A DNA stretch of 64,000 nt from Thermococcus litoralis DSM 5473 (GTDB lineage: Archaea; Methanobacteriota_B; Thermococci; Thermococcales; Thermococcaceae). The notes beneath the pieces were generated by a model. It had not been told where the DNA came from. It searched no databases and saw only the letters and a list, made by a program, of their open reading frames with translations. The position numbers and the translations under genes are program-made. The stretch lies in the NCBI RefSeq assembly GCF_000246985.2, contig NC_022084.1, forward strand, positions 1,823,224 through 1,887,223, given 5' to 3'. Shown here in pieces: positions 37,993 to 46,623 of the stretch (positions are counted from its first letter, which is position 1; each line of letters begins with the position of its first letter).

Positions 37993-38030
37993 GGTTCTTC
38001 ATCACTCCGCCAGAGTTTCTCATCATCCGC
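37977..38030 (-). ncRNA. C/D box sRNA candidate, predicted guide for C34 of pre-tRNA-Met
   Basis: In order on the minus strand: terminal GCG, box C ATGATGA (38026-38020), a nine-to-ten-base spacer, box D' CGGA (one mismatch), box C' GTGATGA, a 15-base guide region, box D CTGA (37983-37980) and terminal CGC. Guide bases CCCTATGAGC, ending two bases from box D, are complementary to GCTCATAGGG at the exon 1/intron junction of the tRNA-Met gene in this window. The fifth base upstream of box D lies opposite anticodon C34, the position methylated under the standard rule. A TATA box lies 25-30 bases upstream (38053-38064). C34 methylation of elongator tRNA-Met by a C/D guide is known in other archaea. 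Confidence 0.7.
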
Positions 38031-38052
38031 CTCTCTTAACTACTCCTGATTA

Positions 38053-38064
38053 CCTTTATAACTT
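38053..38064 (-). promoter_or_regulatory. TATA promoter of the C/D box sRNA
   Basis: On the minus strand CCGGAAAGTTATAAAGG, a purine-rich BRE followed by a TATA box, is centred about 26-30 bases before the first base of the sRNA, the right distance for a transcript that begins at its terminal stem. Confidence 0.6.
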
Positions 38065-38095
38065 TCCGGAATTATTGTACAATTAACTAAACTCC

Positions 38096-38542
38096 TCAAC
38101 CCCTAAGCGTTGCTATTAACCTTTTCTCATTTAGCAGCAGATTAATAGCATCTTTAACATCCTTAACCACTATATCACTTGCCAGCAATGCCTCGACACT
38201 GGCTCCTTCTTCCCCTATTACGCATATGGCAAGCTCGGCATTCTCAAGCATTCTGACGTCGTTATTGCCGTTGCCAACTCCAATGTAGGGTTCATATTTT
38301 AATGCTTTCTGGAGCTTTTCGTTGCCATCTTTGACCTTTTCTATTTTAACCTTCATGCCCTTAAACTCGTCTTCCAGAGTCCCAAATGTATCGGAGCTTA
38401 GAACAACGATCTCGTATTTTTCGCCAAGTTTCCTTAAAAGCTCCTTTACCTCTTCCCTTACTTTTCCTTCAAGGCCTAGTGTTCCATTTAAGTCAAATAT
38501 AACTGTTCGTGCGGTTATCCTTCCATAGTTTGGAATCTCCAT
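38096..38542 (-). CDS. HAD superfamily phosphatase-like protein, 148 aa
   Basis: VIFDLNGTLGLEG resembles the HAD motif I DxDGT, but the second acidic residue is Asn (DLNGT), so phosphotransfer may be changed. VVLSSDTFGT (motif II) and GNGNNDVRMLENAELAICV (motif IV) follow. Small, capless type. Start at 38542 after GGTGG. Substrate unknown. Confidence 0.82.
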   Translation of the reverse strand: MEIPNYGRITARTVIFDLNGTLGLEGKVREEVKELLRKLGEKYEIVVLSSDTFGTLEDEFKGMKVKIEKVKDGNEKLQKALKYEPYIGVGNGNNDVRMLENAELAICVIGEEGASVEALLASDIVVKDVKDAINLLLNEKRLIATLRG

Positions 38543-38612
38543 TCTGTCCACCAGGGAAGTTTAGCAAAAATGCTTAAAACTTTGTTCTCAACATCCAAGT
38601 GGTGGAAGAGTT

Positions 38613-39137
38613 GTGAGAGTGGCATGGGGAATCAGTGGGGCTGGGCACTTGCTTCTGGAAAGTATTGAGGTACTAGAAAAATTAAAGGACAAGCATGAGA
38701 TCAAAATATTCCTATCCTCGGCTGGAGAAGAGGTAGCCAGAATGTATGGAGTTCTCGAAAGGATAGGAAGCTTTCCTCTCGTTAGGGAATCCAAACAGGG
38801 GCATTCGTTTCCTTCATGTGGCGCTTTTAATCTGGGTAAATTTGACGTCTTTGTAATATCCCCCGCAACTTCAAACACGGTTGCAAAGATAAGATTGGGC
38901 ATAGCAGACTCTTTGCTTTCATGCTGTGCATCTCAAGCCTTGAAAAGTAGAGTGCCGTTAATACTAATCCCAACAGATTCCAAGCCAGTTGTGGAAACCA
39001 AAGCCCCTAACGGGGAAATCTTTAAAATCTATCCGCGCAAAATTGATCTTGAGCATCTCGAAGCGTTAAGAAAAGAAGGGGTAGTAGTTCTTGATCACCC
39101 TTACGATGTGGAAAAAGCTTTAGAGCGGTTTTTGTGA
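38613..39137 (+). CDS. Archaeoflavoprotein-like FMN-binding protein, 174 aa
   Basis: VAWGISGAGHLLLES is the N-terminal loop of the flavoprotein (HFCD/UbiX/Dfp) fold; PATSNTVAKIRLGIADSLLS is the typical PAT(S/A)NT motif, and LILIPTDSKPVVETKAPNG follows. It should bind FMN in a redox or prenyl-transfer role; AfpA-type electron transfer is the nearest known function. GTG start at 38613 after GGTGG. Confidence 0.82.
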   Translation: MRVAWGISGAGHLLLESIEVLEKLKDKHEIKIFLSSAGEEVARMYGVLERIGSFPLVRESKQGHSFPSCGAFNLGKFDVFVISPATSNTVAKIRLGIADSLLSCCASQALKSRVPLILIPTDSKPVVETKAPNGEIFKIYPRKIDLEHLEALRKEGVVVLDHPYDVEKALERFL

Positions 39138-41157
39138 ACATAGTAGAATTTTCCATCTTTTGTTACTGTTACGTAGTCTGGGGTGTATTTTGGACCATAA
39201 TAGAGGTTGTGTCCATCCAGTCTGTACCATAAAGCTCTTGCCGCTTCGAGCTTGTTAAGTTCATCTAAAACGCTCAAGTTCCCTTCCTTTACCATCTCCA
39301 GCAACCTCTGCACATATTGCTCGCTTATGTTGAAAGTCACGTAGGAGGCAAAGAACTCATATCCTGTGATCAGCTCTTCCATGAGGTTTTTGTAGGGATA
39401 CGCTGGGGTTACAGATATATTAAAGCGCTTGTAAAAATCCTCCACTGCAGTAACATCGGGTCTGTAAGGAAGTATCCCAAGAACCATCATCTCTACCGTA
39501 TCGTCATAGTATCTCCTAAACCAATCCCGATCATATGGATAAAAAAGGTCCTCATTTGATATGTAAGGATCTTTTCCAAGGACGTAAAGGGCTCTATAGT
39601 TGCTTCCGACCAAAAGGGGCACATCCCATATCACTATTATCTCTGAGTGATCGAGCTTCCATCCGCTAATGCTTGCCGGAATCTGAAGTGCCCACGCTTT
39701 GAGGTTGAAGTCCATGAAAAGGTTGTTCATGAGAACAACTTGAGTCTCTCCATCGTAACCACATATGCCTGATCTTAGGGTTTTTATTACGGGCAAATCG
39801 TAGGAGTGGACGTAGCTGTTTACAAAATAGGCTATGTGTAGGGGGGTTATGGAGTAAAAAGGCAAAGGTTTGTTGTAAAATCGGAAGAAGTCTTCTTTAG
39901 CTCTTTCATAAAAGAATTTCATGGCTTCTCCCATCTTAATCTTCCCATACCTATCAAACCCCAAATCCGGATAAATGATCTTGTATATATGGAGGGGTTT
40001 GTAAGTAGCCGCTGATCGCCATATGTGCTCCAGCTCTTTCCTGCTGTAAGGATGGGCATTCTGAAACCATTCGCCGCTTCCATCAAATTTTATCTCAAAA
40101 ATTTCTGGGTAGTGGGAAAACTCCACTCGGATTGAATTGGAATTCCCATGATAATCCCTCCCTTTTATCGTTATGTTATACTCCCCCCATTCCAGGGGAA
40201 ACTCTATTATTGAGCTGTAGGTAAGGGATTGCGTTTTAATGTTGACTTTGTATTCCTTCTCCTCCACATTAATAACGAGCTCCTTCGGGGATTCACATTG
40301 TCCCTTATTGTAAACGCAACTTTAACTTTCTCCCCTTCACTTTCTATAGTTCCCCATATTTTAGGAGCTTTCTTATCGCTTTTCTGCTCTTTTTGAAAAA
40401 CTTCCCAACTGAGATTTACCTTAGTGATTTCAAATCTCGCCGAGTTTTCTATGAACCACTCCCTAAAGGTTTGGTTGGTGATTAGGTAGCTCTCTATTGA
40501 GCCAAGGCTTTCAAGAAATTCTTCTATCTCATAAGGCTCGAATCCATCTATTATTCCATTCATGTTGTCTATAGCGTTTTTCACGTCAGGGGGAAGTTCA
40601 TAGAGGGCCATGTGAAGATCCTTTATTAGGGCAATATAATTCTGCAACGTACGGGCGGCGTAGATGTTTTGAGAGTTTTCTATGCCGTTTCTAATCCTAG
40701 GTGGCAACTGGTTGTAAGTTTCAAGGAATTCGCTTACCTGATCCTCAAATATTGTTACCTTCTTAGAGAATTCCTCAAGCGTATAGGGGCTTTCTGAAAA
40801 AAGAAAACGAATCATGTCATCTCTTAGGGGGTATGAAACTTCTTCAAGAACTCTGCTGACCCTTTCGCTTAAATTTGCGAGGAGAATTAAGTTGTCGGTC
40901 TCTACTTCATCAAGCAGTGTACTCCTGTATTTGTAGAGAGGGTATATTTTATTTGCTATGTCTTTCTCTTCTTCGCTTAACTTCCCATCATCAAGAAACC
41001 CCAGCTTTGAGGCAATCTCATATATCTCCTGGTCTCTTTGGGTGATCTGTTGCGGAGGAGGCTGTACAGCTCTCATGCTCCAGAAAAGGAGGATTAAATA
41101 CGCCAAGAAGAGTCCAATGAGAATTTTTTTGGCATCAACAACAAATTTTTTCCCCAT
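39101..41157 (-). pseudogene. Large membrane-anchored extracellular protein, about 685 aa, frameshifted
   Basis: The upstream frame (41157-40207) starts with an uncleaved signal anchor ([17 protein letters not shown]), then a helical outer domain. After VAFTIRDNVNP it loses frame. The next frame, from about 40287 to 39101, continues KELVINVEEKEYKVNIKTQ and a larger domain with a YYDDTVEMMVLG region. Adding one base to GGGG at 40287-40290 gives a single 685-residue protein. No family is recognised. It is divergent from nikR. A sequencing slip or real decay are both possible. Confidence 0.78.
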
Positions 41158-41209
41158 GTTTTATCATTATCTCTCAATGCTTATCTACTTTTCTTTTGCC
41201 AAAATTTAA

Positions 41210-41222
41210 ATATCTGGGATAT
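41210..41222. promoter_or_regulatory. Inverted repeat before nikR
   Basis: ATATCTGGGATAT is a five-base inverted repeat with a three-base spacer, 22 bases before the nikR start and overlapping its probable TATA region (AATTTAAATATC). It could be an operator for autoregulation; this is an inference from position. Confidence 0.3.
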
Positions 41223-41243
41223 AAAAATACAGTGGTGATTGTA

Positions 41244-41660
41244 GTGAGGATAATCCGTTTTGGTGTCTCGATGCCGGAAGATCTCCTAGAAAAGTTTGAT
41301 GCCATTATAGAGGAAAAGGGATACGCTAACAGAAGTGAGGCTATTAGGGATTTGGTGAGGGATTTCATAGTTAGACACGAGTGGGAGGAAGGGGATAAGG
41401 AAGTTGCCGGAACTATAACCATTGTTTACAACCATGATGAGGCCGATGTGGTGAAAGAACTCCTTGACATGCAGCACGATTATGTGAATGAAATTATCTC
41501 AAGCCTTCACGTTCATATGGACGAGCACAATTGCCTCGAGGTCATTGTAGTTAAGGGAAAAGCTAGCAGGATAAAGAGAATAGCCGAGAGGCTAATTAGC
41601 CTGAAAGGGGTAAAGCATGGAAAGCTAGTCATGACCACTACGGGCAGAGAACTGGTATGA
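41244..41660 (+). CDS. nikR: Nickel-responsive regulator NikR, 138 aa
   Basis: N-terminal ribbon-helix-helix ([39 protein letters not shown]) and the ACT-like nickel domain with [22 protein letters not shown], containing the His-x13-His-x-His and Cys ligands. Length equals known NikR proteins. GTG start at 41244 after GGTGAT. It probably controls nickel uptake for the hydrogenases; no nickel transporter is adjacent. Confidence 0.95.
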   Translation: MRIIRFGVSMPEDLLEKFDAIIEEKGYANRSEAIRDLVRDFIVRHEWEEGDKEVAGTITIVYNHDEADVVKELLDMQHDYVNEIISSLHVHMDEHNCLEVIVVKGKASRIKRIAERLISLKGVKHGKLVMTTTGRELV

Positions 41661-41664
41661 AAAA

Positions 41665-41677
41665 GCTTATAAATTTC
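41665..41677 (+). promoter_or_regulatory. TATA promoter of tRNA-Thr
   Basis: AGCTTATAAATTT is centred about 30 bases before the tRNA 5' end, immediately after nikR. Confidence 0.6.
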
Positions 41678-41701
41678 TCTTTTATCATCACACTTGGGTG
41701 T

Positions 41702-41778
41702 GCCGGGGTAGCCTAGCTCGGTAGGGCGGCGGACTCGTAATCCGCAGGTCCCGGGTTCAAATCCCGGTCCCGGCTCCA
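41702..41778 (+). tRNA. tRNA-Thr (anticodon CGT), CCA encoded
   Basis: Acceptor GCCGGGG/TCCCGGC, anticodon stem GCGGA/TCCGC with loop CTCGTAA (anticodon CGT), T-arm GGGTTCAAATCCC. Discriminator T at 41775, and CCA follows at 41776-41778. No intron. Confidence 0.97.
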
Positions 41779-41862
41779 TATCCTCGTTTCTTATCTTTGA
41801 ATCTATGCGGTGATAATCTTTAATTATATCTTTGAATCTATGTAGATACGGGTAGCTAGTGG

Positions 41863-43098
41863 ATGAAGTTGGATCCTAGTTTATGTATATTGTGCAGAGG
41901 CCGAGGATGGTGCGGCCTTGCATACTGCCCCGCAATAGCAAGAGCTCGGGCCACTTTACGAATTAGGCGCTCTGTTTCTTCAAAAGTTATTGAAGGTTCA
42001 ACGCCTCCATCGGTCTTTGTTGGTAGAATTGGTTATCCATACGTGAGAATAGGACCGGCGACACCTCCCTTGATGGGGGATACGAGCGTTTTTGATTTTC
42101 CTGAGATGTGGATTAATAGAAAAATAGAGGATATTCTCGAATATCGCTGGAGCCTGATCACGGGGATCAAAATAGCAAACGTCAAAAAGCCGGAAGACAG
42201 ACTTATAGAGGAGTTAAGACTTTTGGCCATGAGTTCCAAGCCCGTTGATATTGAACTTGCCCTTAAAAAACCACCGAGGCCTTTCATGACGTTCAGTGAG
42301 CAAGAGCCACCGCAGGGACCACGATCGCCCCTTGCAAACATGAAGGTCATTGGAAATCCCTCAATTCCAAGGCCTGTAGAGAAAGTCTATGATGATACAG
42401 ATTTGCCGGCATTTGATGCCGTTGTTAGCCTTTATGAATCGGGATTACCTGTTTCATATATACAGAAGATATTCAGCACCGGTGCATTTGGAATTAAAAA
42501 ACAGAGAAGACTCGTCCCCACAAGGTGGAGCATTACTGCCGTGGATAGCGTGCTCTGTAAAAAGCTCATCAAGGAGATAAAAGAATACAATCCACTAAAT
42601 GAGATCCTTGTGTTTAGATATCGAGTTCACGAGAATCTCTTTATTGCCATTTTATACCCAGCAAAATGGAGTTATGAATGGATGGAGGCTTGGTGGCCCG
42701 GCTCCACTTGGAATCCAGGTTTGGATAATGTTGTTATCGAAGGGGATTACGAGGATTACCACGGGAGGACAAGCTATCCAAGCATAGGTGGCTGTTACTA
42801 CGCAAGCATGCTTGCGACTCTCGAATATCTGAAGAGAATAAAACGGCAAGCCACTGCGATACTTCTTAGAGAGATTTATCCCGGCTTTAAGATACCAGTT
42901 GGTGTATGGTTTGTTAGGGAAAGCGTTAGGGCAATGTTTAATTCTCCACCTGTTTTGAAGACAGACAGCCTAGATGAAGTTTTGGAGTTTTTAGAAAAAG
43001 AAACAAAGCTTAGAAGTAATAGATGGTTCTCTTCTTCAGTGCTCTTGAGAAGAATACGATTCACTAGACCCATTGACGAGTTTTTGAAGAAAGATTGA
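41863..43098 (+). CDS. Nre family DNA repair protein, 411 aa
   Basis: An N-terminal zinc-binding cluster (CILCRGRGWCGLAYCP) followed by the family blocks SVFVGRIGYPYVRIGP, PFMTFSEQEPPQGPRSPLA and RRLVPTRWSITAVDS marks the archaeal Nre proteins, linked to DNA-damage repair with PCNA. Many Nre proteins end in a PCNA-binding peptide; here the tail is RPIDEFLKKD and lacks a clear one. It begins 85 bases after tRNA-Thr. Confidence 0.88.
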   Translation: MKLDPSLCILCRGRGWCGLAYCPAIARARATLRIRRSVSSKVIEGSTPPSVFVGRIGYPYVRIGPATPPLMGDTSVFDFPEMWINRKIEDILEYRWSLITGIKIANVKKPEDRLIEELRLLAMSSKPVDIELALKKPPRPFMTFSEQEPPQGPRSPLANMKVIGNPSIPRPVEKVYDDTDLPAFDAVVSLYESGLPVSYIQKIFSTGAFGIKKQRRLVPTRWSITAVDSVLCKKLIKEIKEYNPLNEILVFRYRVHENLFIAILYPAKWSYEWMEAWWPGSTWNPGLDNVVIEGDYEDYHGRTSYPSIGGCYYASMLATLEYLKRIKRQATAILLREIYPGFKIPVGVWFVRESVRAMFNSPPVLKTDSLDEVLEFLEKETKLRSNRWFSSSVLLRRIRFTRPIDEFLKKD

Positions 43099-43554
43099 GA
43101 GAGCAAGAGATAGATGGCAAAGTGTTATAGCTTTGTTTAGTTAGTATATGGGGTCAAATCGGAGCTAATCATGGTTTAAACATCTAAAAAGCGTTTTTAT
43201 TAAATCCTTACGATAAGTATCTAAATGTTTTATAAATATAAAACTACTTTGTTTCATGTTATCTTTCAAACTTTGACTCGAATTTTTTACTTTTAATGAT
43301 TTTTAATATAATACAATTTAAAATAGTATTATAGTTGATAAAACTTAGAGTAACATAACTTTAAAACATTAAATTGCACGTAAATTACATTTTATTAAAG
43401 TAAAATTTTGCAAATTTTTACCTAATGCAAAAATAATAAAACTTACTAATCATACATTTAGCTTTTCGTGACACTCACTTCTGTTTTGGAGTTGATGTAC
43501 ACTATTAGATATGCTTTTAAACTCCTGATGTGTTATAATATGAGGTGATAAGAC
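43099..43554. other. Strongly AT-rich intergenic region
   Basis: About 450 bases with many A/T runs and no plausible gene. Several TATA-like boxes occur (for example TTTTATAAATATAAAA near 43230), and TATGCTTTTAAACTCC at about 43511 likely drives the next gene. Composition unlike the neighbours suggests a foreign or decayed stretch. Confidence 0.55.
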
Positions 43555-43896
43555 GTGTTGGACATACTCGGTTTTATTTTCTATGCTGGAGCTTCGCTTG
43601 TTATCCTATTTATAGCAGCGTTTTCGGGAGGTATATCAAGAATACTGGCCCTCCCAGCAGCGCTTGGATACATACTACTGGCCTTTTGGTCAATAGAGCA
43701 GGCAAGTTCTGATATAATGAGAAAGGACAGGAAGAGAGATGCGAGAATGATACTCCTCTTGAACATAGTCTCCTTTGGATTAGGGGCGTTGTCCTTCTAC
43801 ATCTACATGAACAGTATAGTTACGCCAATACTGTTGCTTGGACCAGCGTTCGTGATTGGCCTCTGGAGATCCCTGCGGGAAAATAAAGGGCCTTGA
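43555..43896 (+). CDS. Small membrane protein, 113 aa, DUF996-like
   Basis: Four hydrophobic spans with short loops, a basic loop (IMRKDRKRDARM) between the second and third, and a cytoplasmic ending SLRENKGP. It resembles DUF996-type proteins weakly. GTG start after GAGGTGAT. Function unknown. Confidence 0.65.
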   Translation: MLDILGFIFYAGASLVILFIAAFSGGISRILALPAALGYILLAFWSIEQASSDIMRKDRKRDARMILLLNIVSFGLGALSFYIYMNSIVTPILLLGPAFVIGLWRSLRENKGP

Positions 43897-44008
43897 AATT
43901 TTTCGCTTTTCTTTGTTTTTGATGTTCTTCTTTGTGCACGAGTTTTGGATATAATGTGCCTTATATGACAATTATGTATAGTGGTAAAAATAACAAACGT
44001 TAAAAAGA

Positions 44009-44152
44009 ATGCCGACGATAATCCTAACGGTGGGACACGTGGGAGCTGACAACCTCATAAGGAGCCAAAAGCTATTTCTAGGGTTGACACCATGGGAAAA
44101 AGATGAAATTCTGAAACCTTTTAGGTGGTATTACTCAAAACTTCGGAGGTGA
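44009..44152 (+). CDS. Small open frame, 47 aa, possibly a gene remnant
   Basis: An ATG at 44009 begins MPTIILTVGHVGADN and ends RWYYSKLRR five bases before the next start. It has no convincing ribosome binding site (AAAG only) but codon use looks protein-like, and its C-terminal aromatic/basic character is ordered. It could be the tail of a longer lost gene. Confidence 0.35.
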   Translation: MPTIILTVGHVGADNLIRSQKLFLGLTPWEKDEILKPFRWYYSKLRR

Positions 44153-44157
44153 GTGAC

Positions 44158-44511
44158 ATGGAGTCAAAAAATACGGGTTTTTTCGAAATTAGCACTAAAT
44201 ATCCCTCTCTTGTACCCCTAGCGGTGGAAATACTAAAAGTCAAGGCTAAGGAGGCATGTATAACTAGAAGCAACCTTCGTCCATTTATTAGGGAAAATCA
44301 GAAGACGAGAGAACTTGAGCTTGTAATTCCAGTTACATCCCTTTCAAAACTTGAAAAGTGTGTGCTAGAAGCTGTGGGATTCCCAAAAAGACCAGTCCGA
44401 GTTGGAGATACCATGATTATAGCTATTGTTGTAGGCTCATTTGAACTTGGTCAACTTGATCAGGAGTTAATGCAGATGCTCCGCACGCTTTATTATACGC
44501 TGACATGTTGA
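44158..44511 (+). CDS. Uncharacterised protein, 117 aa
   Basis: Begins MESKNTGFFEISTKYPS after GGAGGTG with good spacing. The sequence alternates helices and strands with one hydrophobic strand (DTMIIAIVVGSFEL) and a Cys at the very end. No family recognised. It stands within the AT-rich region. Confidence 0.6.
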   Translation: MESKNTGFFEISTKYPSLVPLAVEILKVKAKEACITRSNLRPFIRENQKTRELELVIPVTSLSKLEKCVLEAVGFPKRPVRVGDTMIIAIVVGSFELGQLDQELMQMLRTLYYTLTC

Positions 44512-44950
44512 ATATTTATTAATTATTACCACTTGTCGTTGTAAAGGGAAAAATTAATGATAACTCCGGCTTATACAAGAACAACTCCCCAAACATTGTG
44601 AAACCATGTTTCTAGGGCAAACGCCCTAATGCAGGCACAAACTTCCATTTATACAACTTTAAGTCGTAAAAAATTTGTGTTTTGTAATTCACAAAAATAA
44701 TAATGTTAAACTTTCTATTAAATTTTAAATAATAAGCAACTTATAATAGTAATAAATTTATTTTTTATTTTTGTGTTTTTCAAATTGTAATATATTGTAA
44801 ATATCACCAACTCACTTTATAGTAACAAATTCGAGTAAAAGTTGAAGATAAAGTAGGCACATCCTTTTCAAAAATACCACTTAAAGTAGTAAAGAATTCC
44901 GGAGGGTATTTATACTATAATGACGCTAAAATCTTCCGGGGGGAAGAGAC
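44512..44950. other. AT-rich intergenic region with one hairpin
   Basis: No gene seen. TAGGGC-AAAC-GCCCTA at 44613-44628 is the only clear stem and could terminate or mark a small RNA. A TATA box (GGTATTTATACTATAA, about 44906-44921) near the right end drives the zinc-finger gene. Confidence 0.5.
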
Positions 44951-45091
44951 ATGGAAAATACCCAAATGTTCGTGTGTCCCTTCTGCGGTTACAAGGCAAA
45001 AAGCTTAGAGGAACTAAAGCAACATATTCTTGAAAAACACACGCTGAATAGAGAAGATGTGAGAGGTATTAGATTCATTCAAAAATATTAA
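44951..45091 (+). CDS. Small C2H2-type zinc-finger protein, 46 aa
   Basis: The frame reads MENTQMFVCPFCGYKAKSLEELKQH followed by ILEKH: Cys-x2-Cys-x12-His-x4-His, a complete C2H2 finger. GGGGGGAAG lies at the right distance before the ATG, and a TATA box is 30 bases further up. Single-finger proteins of this size occur across archaea; DNA or protein binding is expected, with no known target. Confidence 0.75.
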   Translation: MENTQMFVCPFCGYKAKSLEELKQHILEKHTLNREDVRGIRFIQKY

Positions 45092-45126
45092 AAGCATCTT
45101 CTTGCTTTTTATTTATGGTGGTGCCT

Positions 45127-45582
45127 ATGTTCAAAATAGTTGAGAGAAAAATCGGATGGCACAAAGACTTTGACAGCTCCCATTTCTTGGCTTTGCCTTA
45201 TGAGAGCAAATGCCTTAGAATTCACGGGCATACTTATAATGTTGACGTGGAGATATGGGGAGAGCTAAACGAAAACGGCATGATATTCGACTTTAACCAT
45301 TTGAGCAATCTTATAAAGCTCCTCGATCATAAAATACTCATCAGTGAATACTGGGTAACTGACAAGAGGGATGGATACGTTGTTGTGGAAAAAAACGGCA
45401 AACATTTGGAGCTTCCTGAAAATGAAGTTGTAATCCTCAACAAGCCAAACGTGACAGCCGAGTATATTGCGGAGTGGTTTGCCGAGAGGATAGCGGAAAA
45501 AGCGGGGGAGAACGTGAAGAAGATAAAGGTGAGGATTTGGGAGGATCCGAGGAGTTATGCCGAAATTACATTGAGTGTTTAA
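45127..45582 (+). CDS. 6-Pyruvoyltetrahydropterin synthase family protein (QueD-like), 151 aa
   Basis: Zinc ligands are present: FDSSHFLALP (His) and LRIHGHTYNVDVEIWGE (two His). FDFNHLSNLIKLLDHKIL is the family core, and the C-terminal VRIWEDPRSYAEITL contains the Glu for the pterin. The usual catalytic Cys seems replaced by Glu/Ser-type residues around ALPYESKCLR (Cys present). It may serve queuosine/archaeosine or tetrahydrofolate/pterin synthesis. Start at 45127 after GGTGG. Confidence 0.85.
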   Translation: MFKIVERKIGWHKDFDSSHFLALPYESKCLRIHGHTYNVDVEIWGELNENGMIFDFNHLSNLIKLLDHKILISEYWVTDKRDGYVVVEKNGKHLELPENEVVILNKPNVTAEYIAEWFAERIAEKAGENVKKIKVRIWEDPRSYAEITLSV

Positions 45583-45638
45583 GTATTCTTACCTAAAAAG
45601 TTAAGTTACCCTGCTCCATAATTTAGGGGGTGGTTGAG

Positions 45639-46061
45639 ATGAAGTTTTCAAGGGGTAGAAACTTTCTGTTTAGAATACCTGAAGGAAAGGAGTTTTTGAG
45701 TGCTGTAAATGAATTTGCAAAAAAGCACAACGTGTTGATTGGAACTATCAGTGCAATTGGAACCCTCAAAAATCCAAAAATCGGATATTTTGAAGAGGAG
45801 AAGGGACAATACAAGGTAATTGAGTTAGAAGGAACCTACGAACTGGTATCTGCCTTGGGAAATATAAGCATAAAAGACGATGAGCCCTTTGCCCATATTC
45901 ACGTGAGTCTAGGTGATAAAGAGGGAAAACTATTTGGCGGCCACTTGATTGAGGGGGAAGTTTTTGTCGCTGAAGTTTACATTCAGGAGCTCCTTGGTGA
46001 ACCTCTAATAAGAAAGCCCCGAGAAAATGGGTTGGCTCTATGGGATGCTGAAGAAGAGTGA
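45639..46061 (+). CDS. PPC domain (DUF296) protein, 140 aa
   Basis: Conserved PPC motifs: NFLFRIPEGKEFLSAVNEFAKK, GTISAIGTLKNPKIGYF and PFAHIHVSLGDKEGKLFGGHL (HxHxxL-type). In plants the domain sits in AT-hook proteins; stand-alone prokaryotic forms have unknown roles. GGGGGTGG precedes the ATG at 45639. Confidence 0.9.
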   Translation: MKFSRGRNFLFRIPEGKEFLSAVNEFAKKHNVLIGTISAIGTLKNPKIGYFEEEKGQYKVIELEGTYELVSALGNISIKDDEPFAHIHVSLGDKEGKLFGGHLIEGEVFVAEVYIQELLGEPLIRKPRENGLALWDAEEE

Positions 46062-46149
46062 AACAAATATCAAATTTTCTTTCTTATTCTATTTCGCTGT
46101 ATCTCCACTTTGAGTAAAGTATTTAAGGATCCATGATGATGTAAATACC

Positions 46150-46380
46150 ATGACAAGAGTGTTTAAAGTTAAAGCCAAAATAAGTCAAGAAGTTCCCGAA
46201 TTTGGAAAGGGGGTCAGGTATGTATCTCTGCTTGTGCTGGCAGATGACGAAAGTGATGTAAAAGTCTTTGCAGAGAAATATTTCCAAGAAGAAGGCCTCA
46301 AGAAGGAAAATGTTGAAATTTTAGATATAGAAGAGATAAAATTCAAAAAAGGAGGGGTTCTGGGAGTAATTATCGGATAA
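46150..46380 (+). CDS. Uncharacterised small protein, 76 aa
   Basis: Begins MTRVFKVKAKISQEVPEFGKG; an alpha/beta layout with an acidic middle. It has some resemblance to the 50S LX-type fold (VFKVKAKI, then EDAL-like helix) but not enough to assign. A TATA box (GTATTTAAGG, about 46117-46126) is about 25-30 bases ahead and there is no ribosome binding site, so a leaderless message is likely. Confidence 0.65.
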   Translation: MTRVFKVKAKISQEVPEFGKGVRYVSLLVLADDESDVKVFAEKYFQEEGLKKENVEILDIEEIKFKKGGVLGVIIG

Positions 46381-46623
46381 TATGGTGGTTGAAAAATTAA
46401 ATAATGTCTTGATTTGTGTTCAATAAAACTAATAGACTATTCTAAAGGACTTTCTTTGTTGAATTACCAATTAGAAAGATTTACTCTGGCATATTTCTAA
46501 TCATGACTATAGACGCATGGTTATAGGTGGATGAAAGCCATACTGTGTTCTTAGAAATTTTAGAATAGTGATTTTTAGAAAAACTATTTAGGCACTAGAT
46601 GTAGTTTAGTTGGAGGTGGGAAA

